Source: UPXZ01 sp035402725 (lineage in GTDB: Bacteria; Bacteroidota; Bacteroidia; Bacteroidales; Paludibacteraceae). Taken from it: a stretch of 9,298 nucleotides of DNA. Positions 1 to 5,922 of this stretch are shown piece by piece (the stretch's first letter is position 1; every line of letters starts with the position of its first letter). The notes beneath the pieces were generated by a model. The model had not been told where the DNA came from and did not search any database. It saw only the letters and a program-made list of their open reading frames with translations. The stretch is taken from the NCBI GenBank assembly GCA_035402725.1, contig DAONDU010000104.1, positions 1 through 9,298 on the forward strand, read 5' to 3'. The translations under genes were made by a program, and so were the position numbers.

Positions 1-678
1 CTGCCTGAAATCCATACCGAAATAGGCCAGATCCTCAATCACAATCACGTCATATTTTGTTGCCAGTTCGCCGATGACCTGCAGCTCCTCTTCGGTAAAA
101 CAAATCCACGAAGGATTGTTGGGTGACGAATAGCAGATGGAGCAGATATCTCCTTCCTTCAGATATTCCTCCAGCTTCGCTTTCAGCTTGTCGCCTCTGA
201 ACTGAAGAATATCAAATGACTTGAACGGTACACCTATGAGATGCAGCTGCGATTTCTGCACCGGAAAACCCGGATCGATAAACAATGTACAGGGTTTATC
301 GGGATTGCTGCGGGCGGCAGCCAGCAAAGCGGCAAAACTACCCTGCATACCTCCGACAGTCGGGATGCAGTGCGCAGGCGGTGTATCGAGGTTCATAAAC
401 AGTTTTGCAAACCGGGCGATTTCTTCCTTGGCAACCGGAATTCCCTCGATATTGGGATATGCGGCTCCAACACCACGCTCGAGAGCTTCCTTTTCGGCAT
501 CAATGCCTATTTGCGAAGCTGAAAGTCCGGGAACTCCCATTTCCATGTGAATAAACTCTTCGCCACTCTCCTTCTCTATCATCGATACAAGTTTCCCTAC
601 TTCACGTATGGAAAGCTGGTTAATATCATCTGTGCCAAATTCTGTAAAAAGTCTTTCAATCAGTTCTTTTGAAATCAT
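1..678 (-). CDS. PLP-dependent aminotransferase, class I/II fold (5' part only)
   Basis: The open frame runs from an ATG at 678 to the left edge with no stop, giving the first 226 residues of a protein that in this family is usually 380-440 long. Seen directly: a TVGGMQGSFAAL segment at residue 107 (cofactor phosphate region), YSSPNNPSW with Asn188, and EDLAYFGMD with Asp216 and Tyr219. The spacings Asn188-Asp216 (28) and Asp216-Tyr219 (3) equal those of Asn194, Asp222 and Tyr225 in aspartate aminotransferase, where these residues hold the PLP ring. The Schiff-base lysine lies beyond the edge. The enzyme is cytosolic and moves an amino group between an amino acid and a 2-oxo acid. The substrate cannot be read from this half. 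Lying 24 bases behind the lipoprotein gene and downstream of PaaK and ACT genes, it may act on aromatic amino acids (inference). Confidence 0.9.
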   Translation of the reverse strand, partial: MISKELIERLFTEFGTDDINQLSIREVGKLVSMIEKESGEEFIHMEMGVPGLSASQIGIDAEKEALERGVGAAYPNIEGIPVAKEEIARFAKLFMNLDTPPAHCIPTVGGMQGSFAALLAAARSNPDKPCTLFIDPGFPVQKSQLHLIGVPFKSFDILQFRGDKLKAKLEEYLKEGDICSICYSSPNNPSWICFTEEELQVIGELATKYDVIVIEDLAYFGMDFRQ

Positions 679-702
679 TGTATTCTTATTCCGGTAATTA
701 TT

Positions 703-1290
703 CTATTTATATTTTCTGCTGATAAGTTTTTTCAGCGAATATAGTTTTGTTCCTTTTATTTCGGAGGTAATCATTTCGGGACCCACGTAATAGCGAAGAT
801 ATACAGCTTTCGCGCGGCTTATCTTCTCAATAAGTTCATCGTCGAGTGGATGAATCATGCGTGTAACTTTTGTGGAACTGATACTGAAATTCTGAGCTGT
901 ATCCGTACTCTGTTCCGGAAAATTGATGCCGTTTTTCAAATCGTTGTCATACAACCTTTCTTTCAGCGTGAGTGGCAGCGGAATGGGTTCCTTATCGATG
1001 ATAATGTACATCTCATTCGAAATGTCAAAACTTTTCAGGGGTATGGAAATGATATCGTACATTGTATAAGTACTTTGTCCGTTTTCATCAATTTCTTTCA
1101 GCAGGGATATTTGCTGCTGGTAATCCTGTTCGTGACGTTCGTTGGTGATAAAACTCTGCTGCAGGGTGTAACGGGTCCTGTCCATCAGTTTGTCGCGCTT
1201 GTAGTTAATTCCGTTGGTGATAATACTACAACCTGAAAAAACCGAAACAGAAAGCAGTACGAAGGCAATTTCTTTCAGCCAGACTTTCAT
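703..1290 (-). CDS. Small lipoprotein of unknown function
   Basis: A 195-residue protein that I do not recognise as a named family. It opens with MKVWLK, a hydrophobic stretch, and a lipobox-like VFSGC with Cys21, so it is probably cleaved by signal peptidase II and lipid-anchored in the envelope. The Phe at -3 of the lipobox is atypical, which lowers certainty a little. The mature part is mixed polar sequence with no further membrane segment, and the C-terminus is basic (SLKKLISRKYK). The gene sits 24 bases after PaaK and 24 bases before the aminotransferase, so it is very likely co-transcribed with them although nothing in it suggests metabolism. The frame is intact, and the opposite-strand open frame at 850-1236 is taken as its shadow. 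Confidence 0.85.
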   Translation of the reverse strand: MKVWLKEIAFVLLSVSVFSGCSIITNGINYKRDKLMDRTRYTLQQSFITNERHEQDYQQQISLLKEIDENGQSTYTMYDIISIPLKSFDISNEMYIIIDKEPIPLPLTLKERLYDNDLKNGINFPEQSTDTAQNFSISSTKVTRMIHPLDDELIEKISRAKAVYLRYYVGPEMITSEIKGTKLYSLKKLISRKYK

Positions 1291-1314
1291 AGTATAATGT
1301 TTTTAAGTTATTAC

Positions 1315-2616
1315 TTATTCTTTCGTTCGTCTGTCCACCACGCGGGTAGCTTTTCCTTCGCTGCGGGCAATGGTTTTTGGTTCTACCAGTGTCACCTTCA
1401 CACTTAGTCCGATGGCGCTATTGAGAGCGTGTTCAATTTTTCTCGAAAGGTTTTGCAGATCGCGGATAGTGTCGGTCAGCTTGTTTTCATCCAGTTCCAC
1501 CTGCAGTTCGAGTGTATCCAGGTTGTTTTTTCGGTCCACATACAGGATGTAATGAGCGCTTGTTTCCTGTAAATCGAGCAGTACATGTTCTATTTGCGAC
1601 GGGAACAGATTGACACCGCGGATGATAAGCATGTCGTCACTGCGGCCTGTGATTTTTTCCATCCGTACCGTTGTCCGACCACATTCACATTTATCGTAGT
1701 ACAGGGACGAGAGGTCGCGGGTATTGTACCTGATCAGTGGTATTCCTTCCTTGGTGAGTGTGGTGAAAACGAGTTCGCCTTCCTGTCCGTAAGGTACCGG
1801 TTCTTTGGTTTTGGGATCAACAATTTCGGGGAAGAAATGATCTTCGTGGATATGCAGTCCGTTATGATAAATACAATCGTTGGCTACACCCGGACCCATG
1901 ATTTCGCTCAGTCCGTAGATGTCGTGAGCGGTAATGTTCCATTTGCGTTCCAGTTCCTTGCGCATATTTACTGTCCAGGGTTCAGCTCCGAACACGCCCA
2001 CTCTCAGCTTCATATCACTGAGCGAATATCCGAATTCAGACATGGCATCGGCCAGGTGAAGGGCATAGGAAGGTGTACAAGCCAACACGGTAGATCCGAA
2101 ATCGGCCATCAGCTGTAACTGACGGCGCGTATTGCCGCCGGAGATGGGAATAACCGAGCAACCTATTTCCTCGGCGCCGTAGTGAGCTCCCAAACCGCCC
2201 GTAAATAGTCCGTAACCATAAGAAACCTGCACTATATCGTGACTGTCGATACCCGACATGGTAAAACAGCGGGCTACCACTTCCTTCCAGGTTTGGATAT
2301 CATTCTTTGTGTAGCCAACCGTAGTCGGCTTTCCGGTCGTTCCACTCGAGCCGTGAACACGCACGATGTCCTTCATCGGCACAGCAAAAAGGCCAAAGGG
2401 ATAATTGTCACGTAAATCCTGCTTGTAGGTGAAAGGCAGTTTAGCGATATCATCAATTCCGTGAATATCAGAAGGTTTTACACCTGCTTCCTCCATTTTA
2501 CGGTGATAGAACGGCACATTGTTATAAACCCGGGCAACCAGTTCGCGCAAGCGTTCATCCTGCAGTTTCCGCATGGCATCGCGTGACATACATTCAATTT
2601 CTTTATTCCAAATCAT
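1315..2616 (-). CDS. paaK: Phenylacetate-CoA ligase (AMP-forming)
   Basis: A 433-residue enzyme of the PaaK branch of adenylate-forming ligases, full length for the family. It activates phenylacetate or a related aryl acid with ATP and CoA to the aryl-acetyl-CoA, through an acyl-AMP intermediate, in the cytosol. Motifs seen in order: HGSSGTTGKP at 88-97 (ATP phosphate loop), DIYGLSE at 232-238, YNTRD ending at 301 (ribose-binding Asp), a Cys pair at 310/312 followed by GRT as in PaaK proteins, GRSDDMLIIRGVNLFPSQIE at 324-343 (hinge into the C-terminal domain), and SEGKATR with Lys422 near the end, the usual catalytic lysine. An AGGGA-like ribosome site lies just before the ATG. In anaerobic Bacteroidota such ligases feed reductive carboxylation of arylacetates to aromatic amino acids, or work in the reverse direction. 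The exact substrate is inference. Confidence 0.95.
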   Translation of the reverse strand: MIWNKEIECMSRDAMRKLQDERLRELVARVYNNVPFYHRKMEEAGVKPSDIHGIDDIAKLPFTYKQDLRDNYPFGLFAVPMKDIVRVHGSSGTTGKPTTVGYTKNDIQTWKEVVARCFTMSGIDSHDIVQVSYGYGLFTGGLGAHYGAEEIGCSVIPISGGNTRRQLQLMADFGSTVLACTPSYALHLADAMSEFGYSLSDMKLRVGVFGAEPWTVNMRKELERKWNITAHDIYGLSEIMGPGVANDCIYHNGLHIHEDHFFPEIVDPKTKEPVPYGQEGELVFTTLTKEGIPLIRYNTRDLSSLYYDKCECGRTTVRMEKITGRSDDMLIIRGVNLFPSQIEHVLLDLQETSAHYILYVDRKNNLDTLELQVELDENKLTDTIRDLQNLSRKIEHALNSAIGLSVKVTLVEPKTIARSEGKATRVVDRRTKE

Positions 2617-2628
2617 AAGTCCCTGTTA

Positions 2629-2648
2629 TCTTCCCGCCTGCGAGAAGA
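2629..2648 (-). other. Hairpin just upstream of the paaK start
   Basis: An 8-base-pair stem (arms 2629-2636 and 2641-2648, one G-U pair when read on the minus strand) with a four-base loop. It lies about a dozen bases upstream of the paaK start codon and ends close to its ribosome-binding site. There is no U-tract, so it is not a normal terminator. A role in mRNA stability or translation of paaK is possible but not shown. Confidence 0.45.
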
Positions 2649-2685
2649 CGTTTATTTTATAATTGTTGTAAACTGTTTATTTTTA

Positions 2686-2708
2686 TTTCTGCCGCAATCC
2701 GGCAGGAA
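2686..2708 (-). other. Hairpin in the ACT-paaK spacer
   Basis: A GC-rich stem of nine pairs (arms 2686-2694 and 2700-2708, one wobble pair) with loop CAATC, 15 bases after the ACT gene stop. Read on the minus strand it is followed by AAATAAAAATAAAC rather than a run of T, so it is a weak terminator at best. It could protect the 3' end of the ACT mRNA or make expression of ACT and paaK unequal. Confidence 0.5.
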
Positions 2709-2723
2709 GCTGTTCGGGTATGG

Positions 2724-3143
2724 TTACTTCAGATCGTCTTCCGTTATGGATTTCAACTTATTATCCCGGATAACCTCCACAGCTTTTTCGCGGTTGTCGG
2801 TGCGCAAAACCACGATGGATTTAGAACCGTAACTGAAAGCATACACATACTCAATGGAGATATTGGCTGTTGCAAATAAATTGAGGATGTTATTCAGCGA
2901 ACCCGGTGCTGCGCCCATTTCCAGAGAAAGTACATCGTGAATGCGAACGGCAAAATTCTCTTCGTGTAATTTATCAAGAGCCAGCTGCGGATCGGAAACG
3001 AGAATACGCGCAATTCCGTAATCGCTTGTATCGGCAATGGTTAACGCGTTAATATTAATATTGTTACGGGCTAGCACGGCAAGTACTTCATTCAGATATC
3101 CCGGTTTGTTTTCCATGAAAACGGATAATTGTCGGATGGTCAT
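2724..3143 (-). CDS. Tandem ACT-domain protein (amino acid-binding regulator)
   Basis: A 139-residue protein made of two ACT domains and nothing else: about residues 1-68, starting TIRQLSVFMENKPGYLNEVL, and about 70-139, starting LSLEMGAAPGSLNNILNLF. Each opens with the beta-strand-then-helix pattern with a conserved glycine (NKPGYL, AAPGSL) where ACT domains bind amino acids at their interfaces. No catalytic or DNA-binding domain is attached. Stand-alone tandem-ACT proteins of this size are common in anaerobes next to PaaK and 2-oxo acid oxidoreductase genes. They are thought to sense an amino acid, but a molecular partner is not established. It is first in the transcript, 107 bases before paaK, with a good promoter upstream. 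The regulatory role is inferred from the family and the position. Confidence 0.9.
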   Translation of the reverse strand: MTIRQLSVFMENKPGYLNEVLAVLARNNININALTIADTSDYGIARILVSDPQLALDKLHEENFAVRIHDVLSLEMGAAPGSLNNILNLFATANISIEYVYAFSYGSKSIVVLRTDNREKAVEVIRDNKLKSITEDDLK

Positions 3144-3232
3144 GTTTGTTTACTTTTATGTTAGAAGTGCCAATTAATTCCAGCGGACGGGATTTCACGA
3201 ACACTTTATTAGAATTTATCAGTATTTGATTG

Positions 3233-3263
3233 CAAAGTTACATATTTAATAAGAAAAATGAAA
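3233..3263 (-). promoter_or_regulatory. Bacteroidota-type promoter for the ACT-paaK operon
   Basis: On the minus strand TAACTTTG (3233-3240) matches the -7 consensus TAnnTTTG exactly. Nineteen bases upstream is TTTC (3260-3263), one base from the -33 consensus TTTG. It is immediately downstream of the lipoprotein stop at 3283 and leaves a leader of roughly 80-90 bases before the ACT start at 3143. Confidence 0.7.
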
Positions 3264-3282
3264 CAGATATTATACAAATATC

Positions 3283-4416
3283 TTATTTCCGTGGTTTGTA
3301 AACGAAACTTCCTATAGCTGCGCAAATAATGACTGCTGACAGGATAAACGCCCAGGTGTTTGTCTTTCGGGATTGTGCCTCAATCACATAATCTCCGGCA
3401 ATCATCCGGTTGGTACTGATTTTCCATTCTAGCGTATCGCCACCGGCAACTAAAGCTGTTGTTTTTAGAATTTTACCCGGCATGCGCAGTTTGTACTGTA
3501 TTTCATTAAGGCCTAAAGTTGTTTCCAGCGTTTCGGAGAAATTATTCTCCATTTTTTTCATGATACTGTCGTTTCCATTCCATAAAACCGAGAAAGCATT
3601 TGTCTTGAAATAATTGTTCAGCATTTTTTCCAGCTTATCGTTCATTTCATCATCAATGGATAACTTTCCCAGCGGAGCAATCGTATCCTTTAATGCCAGC
3701 AATCTCTCTTTCGTAACCGGAGGATTTTTCATCTTACCGTAATTTTTTATTATTTCGTCAAAAGTACGGGTTCTGTAATTGTCTAGCAGCCAGTTATTAT
3801 ATTTGTTTTCCAGGTCACCGAGGTAATCACGTGCTTCCATTCCCGTCATGCCTTTCGTTATTTCAGGCGAACCTTTAAACCAGTATTCGGCTTCCTCCTT
3901 TTTCAGATATTTCTCTAGCGGGACAGGAAAATCTAAATGCAGTTTCTTATACGTTTCACGATAAGTGTAATAGGTGTAAAACCAACGGAATTTCTTTTCA
4001 AAATAGTAACCCGGATTCAGATTTGCCTTCTTTTCCTGGTTCACATAGCGGAACTTTTCTGACATTTCTTTTACAGAGGAATAATCTTTTCGGGCAATAA
4101 TCTGCATAGAACCGCCATTGATGGTGTCACGGCTGTGTATTACGACTATGGAATCGTATTCGTGGGCTGTCAGCGGAAAATCGGAATGAATGATGTCTTC
4201 GTTTGAATATTTCAAGAAAAGTGTCCAGGACGAGTCCGTTTCTGAAATAAAATCCGGTTTGGTTTTGCCTACCATCATCGATGAATCTGCATTTACCGTT
4301 ATCTCCCGGTAACAGGATCCGTCAGAATTGATAACAGTCAGCATTTCTGAAGATTGCTTGCATGCTGCCAATAGTAAAATGACGGAAAATAGCATTATTT
4401 TCAAAGTTGTTTTCAT
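3283..4416 (-). CDS. Lipoprotein with C-terminal membrane helix, linked to a sigma/anti-sigma pair
   Basis: A 377-residue protein of no named family that I can recognise. Its N-terminus is a clean lipoprotein signal: KTTLK, a hydrophobic run, and LLLAAC with Cys19. The mature part starts TVINSDGSCYREITVNADSS, a pattern that looks structured, and carries many Asp, Lys and aromatic residues. Residues about 355-373 (WAFILSAVIICAAIGSFVY) form a membrane helix followed by KPRK, a positive tail expected in the cytosol. The protein therefore seems held to the inner membrane at both ends, with about 330 residues facing the periplasm. It is downstream of an ECF sigma factor and its probable anti-sigma factor on the same strand, after a 298-base spacer. 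It may be a target, sensor or regulator of that pair (inference). The frame is intact; the start ATG gives the expected signal peptide. Confidence 0.88.
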   Translation of the reverse strand: MKTTLKIMLFSVILLLAACKQSSEMLTVINSDGSCYREITVNADSSMMVGKTKPDFISETDSSWTLFLKYSNEDIIHSDFPLTAHEYDSIVVIHSRDTINGGSMQIIARKDYSSVKEMSEKFRYVNQEKKANLNPGYYFEKKFRWFYTYYTYRETYKKLHLDFPVPLEKYLKKEEAEYWFKGSPEITKGMTGMEARDYLGDLENKYNNWLLDNYRTRTFDEIIKNYGKMKNPPVTKERLLALKDTIAPLGKLSIDDEMNDKLEKMLNNYFKTNAFSVLWNGNDSIMKKMENNFSETLETTLGLNEIQYKLRMPGKILKTTALVAGGDTLEWKISTNRMIAGDYVIEAQSRKTNTWAFILSAVIICAAIGSFVYKPRK

Positions 4417-4520
4417 ACTGTATAAAATTTATTTTCTTGTTGTTAAATGGTAGTCCCATGCAATCGTTTATTTATTAGAAAAGTTGTTTATGACACTCAT
4501 TGGTAAGGTGTTATTGTTTA

Positions 4521-4560
4521 GACCTCTATCCCTAACCCTTTCTCCAGAGGAGAAAGGGGA
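4521..4560. repeat. Palindromic intergenic repeat, copy A
   Basis: GACCTCT, then CCCTAACCC, then a perfect ten-pair hairpin (arms 4536-4545 and 4549-4558, loop AGA). The GACCTCT...CCCTAA part returns in inverted orientation in copy B at its right end (4653-4667). The same CCCTAACCC and GGGG-hairpin design is seen in copy D. It is non-coding and lies in the 4417-4714 spacer, which otherwise holds nothing recognisable except an 11-base motif at 4441-4451. Confidence 0.65.
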
Positions 4561-4605
4561 CACAGCAACTCATTTATGAGATTTGTATGTTGTTTGCAGT
4601 CGGCA

Positions 4606-4667
4606 AAGTCCCTCTACTTCGGAGAGAGCCAGTCCCGCACTTGTTTCGGGAGATTTAGGGAGAGGTC
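4606..4667. repeat. Palindromic intergenic repeat, copy B (inverted to A)
   Basis: Contains CCTCTACTTCGGAGAGAG (a CTCT/AGAG hairpin), then GCCAGTCCCG...CGGGA (arms 4633-4637 and 4647-4651), then TTTAGGGAGAGGTC, which is the reverse complement of the start of copy A apart from one or two bases. It shares AGAGCC(A/T)GTCCCG with copy C. A and B together bracket about 45 bases and could form a composite element, or an mRNA structure between the anti-sigma and lipoprotein genes. Confidence 0.6.
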
Positions 4668-4714
4668 GAATTTTGTTGATATTTAACTACATAACATTCT
4701 ATTTTATATAAACT

Positions 4715-5095
4715 CTATTGATTTTTCAGTGCTTTCAGTTTGTTGTTTTTCAGTATGTTCTCCGAAAGATATTCGCGGTAAAGTTTAACGGTTGTTTTTG
4801 AATTCAGACCGGAGAAACGGCTATAAAATTCTTTCTGTAGTACTTTTTCGCTGTTACGGTTTTCGGAAACAAGATTTTCGTTCCACGGAGCCGTCTGAAC
4901 GACATACAATACCATAAGCAGGATTGAAGCAACGGCTGTAACTGTACGAATTAAATAAATAATGCGTTGCCGGTTGTCCGTGCGTGGAGAATGCAGATTG
5001 AGCATTATCCTTTCCGTAATTGCTTTTTCATCCATAAGATCGGGATGCTGTTTCCGCAAATTGTCAGTGACAATTTCAAACTTTTCTTTATTCAT
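4715..5095 (-). CDS. Small single-pass membrane protein, probable anti-sigma factor
   Basis: A 126-residue protein with a charged N-terminal part (1-45, containing HPDLMDEKAITERIMLNL), one membrane helix at about 46-67 (IIYLIRTVTAVASILLMVLY) and a C-terminal part of about 58 residues rich in Lys, Asn and Glu. Its start codon overlaps the end of the sigma gene by 8 bases, so translation is probably coupled. Size, topology and position match small anti-sigma factors that hold an ECF sigma at the membrane until an envelope signal arrives. There is no HxxxCxxC zinc motif, so it is not a zinc-binding anti-sigma factor of the ZAS type. The call rests on context and topology; I see no family signature. 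The part after the helix is expected to be periplasmic. Confidence 0.8.
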   Translation of the reverse strand: MNKEKFEIVTDNLRKQHPDLMDEKAITERIMLNLHSPRTDNRQRIIYLIRTVTAVASILLMVLYVVQTAPWNENLVSENRNSEKVLQKEFYSRFSGLNSKTTVKLYREYLSENILKNNKLKALKNQ

Positions 5096-5642
5096 GATCC
5101 AATAATTCTAATTTTTGTCTGATTGATTTACGCGCCAGATACAGATTGCTTTTGATTTTTTCAGCAGATAATCCGGTGATTTTCTGAATTTCCTCTGTAC
5201 TGAGTTCCTCCAGGTAATGAAGCGTAAACACTGCTTTCTGTTTGGGCGTTAGCTGGCACGTCAAAGCCATAACCAGTTGTGCCTGTTCCGAGTTTATCAG
5301 ATGCTGCTCAATATTCTCGTTCGAAGCAAAATATTTAAGCTGTTCTTGCATATCCGTGTCTGTATTTTCATTTCGTTTATGTCTCAGCCGGTCGATGCAC
5401 CCATTGGTGGCAATCGTATAAAGCCAGGTACTCATCCGGATTTCAGGCCGGTACTTCGAAAGGTTTTGCCACGCCCGGATAAATGTCTCCTGAACGATGT
5501 CCTTAGCCTCATCTTCGTTGCATAGCATCCTGAACGCAAGCTGATAAATCATGTACTGATATTCTTCAACAATTAATCTGAAAGATGAACTGTCACCTTT
5601 GCGGCATTGATTAACGATGTTGATTATTCCTGTCTGATCCAT
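5088..5642 (-). CDS. RNA polymerase ECF-type sigma-70 factor
   Basis: From the ATG at 5642 the protein has 184 residues, normal for an ECF sigma. Region 2 covers about residues 18-90, with GDSSSFRLIVEEYQ, DEAKDIVQETFIRAWQNL (the core-binding and -10-recognising helices) and STWLYTIATNGCIDRLR. Region 4 covers about 121-179, with LTPKQKAVFTLHYLEELSTEEI and GLSAEKIKSNLYLARKSIRQKL, the -35-reading helix-turn-helix. It directs RNA polymerase to a specific promoter set, usually envelope stress or surface functions. The frame stays open upstream to a TTG at 5729, but that extension of 29 residues resembles no sigma N-terminus and contains a possible promoter, so I chose the ATG. The gene overlaps the probable anti-sigma gene by 8 bases. 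The regulon is unknown. Confidence 0.93.
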   Translation of the reverse strand: MDQTGIINIVNQCRKGDSSSFRLIVEEYQYMIYQLAFRMLCNEDEAKDIVQETFIRAWQNLSKYRPEIRMSTWLYTIATNGCIDRLRHKRNENTDTDMQEQLKYFASNENIEQHLINSEQAQLVMALTCQLTPKQKAVFTLHYLEELSTEEIQKITGLSAEKIKSNLYLARKSIRQKLELLDHE

Positions 5643-5672
5643 CTGCTTTTTATTTTCTTCATTGGTTATACG

Positions 5673-5692
5673 GACGGAATGCGCGAAAGTCG
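5673..5692 (-). promoter_or_regulatory. Possible ECF-type promoter for the sigma operon
   Basis: On the minus strand CGACTTT (5686-5692) is followed by CGTCCGTATAA, with the CGTC at 5673-5676. GACTTT and CGTC resemble the -35 (AAC-type) and -10 (CGTC) elements read by ECF sigmas, so the factor may drive its own operon. The spacing (about 10 to 12 bases depending on how it is counted) is somewhat short, and no TAnnTTTG box is present upstream of the gene. The start codon at 5642 would follow after about 30 bases. Confidence 0.3.
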
Positions 5693-5765
5693 AATTTAAA
5701 TACAGATTTTTTTCGGAATTTTCTGACAAGTGGAAATGACTGCGATGTGTAAAATGAAAATGATA

Positions 5766-5788
5766 CTATTTCTGAGCAGCAGAAATAG
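5766..5788. other. Perfect hairpin upstream of the sigma gene
   Basis: A nine-pair stem CTATTTCTG/CAGAAATAG (5766-5774 and 5780-5788) with loop AGCAG. It stands about 125 bases upstream of the sigma ATG. It lacks a clear T-run on either strand; the minus strand continues TATCATTTTCATTTTAC. It may end the pseudouridine synthase transcript weakly or sit in a long sigma leader. No function can be assigned. Confidence 0.45.
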
Positions 5789-5860
5789 CTTTCCATCTGT
5801 TTATGAGAGTTTAATTAATTGTTGTTTAACGGGGTGTTAAATGGTTATAAAGAATAATAT

Positions 5861-5912
5861 CCTCAAGCTCCCCCTTCAGAGCCTGTCCCGATTATTCCGA
5901 AGGGCTGGGGAA
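5861..5912. repeat. Palindromic intergenic repeat, copy C
   Basis: CTCCCCCTTCAGAGCCTGTCCCG is followed by ATTATTCCGAAGGGCTGGGGAA. The arms CCCCCTTC and GAAGGG/GGGG pair around a central loop of about 20 bases. AGAGCCTGTCCCG matches AGAGCCAGTCCCG of copy B with one change. It lies 11 bases downstream of the pseudouridine synthase stop, a typical place for repeats of this type. Confidence 0.5.
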
Positions 5913-5922
5913 CATATTTAAT

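Noticed and set aside
221..550. Plus-strand open frames near the left edge
   Set aside because: They lie within the minus-strand aminotransferase frame, whose cofactor-binding residues have the exact family spacing.
1585..2118. A 177-codon open frame on the plus strand opposite paaK
   Set aside because: It is antisense to the best-supported gene in the window, covers conserved PaaK motifs and has no recognisable domain; it is a shadow of the coding strand.
5766..5788. Hairpin taken as a terminator of the pseudouridine synthase gene
   Set aside because: The stem is perfect but about 135 bases after the stop codon and not followed by a clear T-run on the minus strand, so it is listed only as a hairpin.
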